Positions 14,339 through 14,360 of a stretch of 14,360 nt of DNA are shown here, piece by piece. Every line of letters begins with the position of its first letter. The stretch's first letter is position 1. The stretch covers positions 1 to 14,360 of the forward strand of contig PWVY01000156.1 of NCBI GenBank assembly GCA_003561665.1. The letters are read 5' to 3'. The notes below the pieces were generated by a model. The model was given only the letters and a program-made list of their open reading frames with translations. It had not been told where the DNA came from and did no database searches. This stretch comes from Thermoplasmata archaeon (GTDB lineage Archaea > Thermoplasmatota > SW-10-69-26). Position numbers and translations under genes: made by a program.

Positions 14339-14360
14339 GCACCGGGGGTAAGCGAGCATA

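Noticed and set aside
1..14360. CRISPR arrays, insertion sequences, toxin-antitoxin or phage genes
   Set aside because: No regularly spaced direct repeats, transposase motifs, or small paired toxin/antitoxin frames were seen; the XerD-like piece is only a fragment.

Overview
The window is GC-rich DNA that reads as archaeal. It carries sn-glycerol-1-phosphate dehydrogenase, the marker enzyme of archaeal membrane lipids. It also has a long SlyD-type FKBP, a tRNA-Asn with no encoded CCA, and several start codons lying about 25-31 nt downstream of AT-rich TATA-like boxes with no Shine-Dalgarno, which is typical of leaderless archaeal mRNAs. A euryarchaeal lineage in the broad sense (Thermoplasmatota/Poseidoniia-like or a mild halophile relative) is my best guess; no 16S rRNA gene or other firm phylogenetic marker is present.

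Layout, left to right. 2-448 (+) is the C-terminal part of an ABC ATPase, but its first ~50 codons read as a bacterial XerC/XerD tyrosine recombinase in the same frame, so the left edge is chimeric. It overlaps by ATGA with a 1091-aa MacB/FtsX-type permease (445-3720) that has a PPC-like beta-sandwich inserted in its first extracellular domain. A 267-bp gap (3721-3987) has several perfect inverted repeats and may encode or contain a structured RNA. 3988-5685 (+) is a PolX-family protein whose PHP phosphoesterase domain looks mostly intact but whose polymerase palm has lost its catalytic aspartates. Convergent to it lies a minus-strand group: a secreted CocE/PepX-like serine hydrolase lipoprotein (5935-7698), a small ABM-fold protein (7773-8072) and LeuD-like isomerase small subunit (8169-8684). 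From a divergent promoter region starts a plus-strand series: a PepSY-like lipoprotein (8786-9874), G1P dehydrogenase (9930-10994), then tRNA-Asn on the minus strand (10999-11072), an anchored multi-domain FKBP prolyl isomerase (11256-13184) and PurM (13235-14269). A strong TATA box at 14331-14338 announces a further gene beyond the right edge.

The genes do not form one pathway. Housekeeping functions (lipid backbone synthesis, purine synthesis, leucine-type biosynthesis, tRNA) are mixed with cell-surface proteins (permease, two lipoproteins, anchored FKBP) that would act outside the membrane on peptides or protein folding. Most genes seem to have their own promoter. I did not find a clear new defence or mobile system. 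The oddest items are the XerD/ABC junction (possibly an assembly artefact), the catalytically degenerate PolX, the structured 3721-3987 gap, and the very large insert in the FKBP flap.
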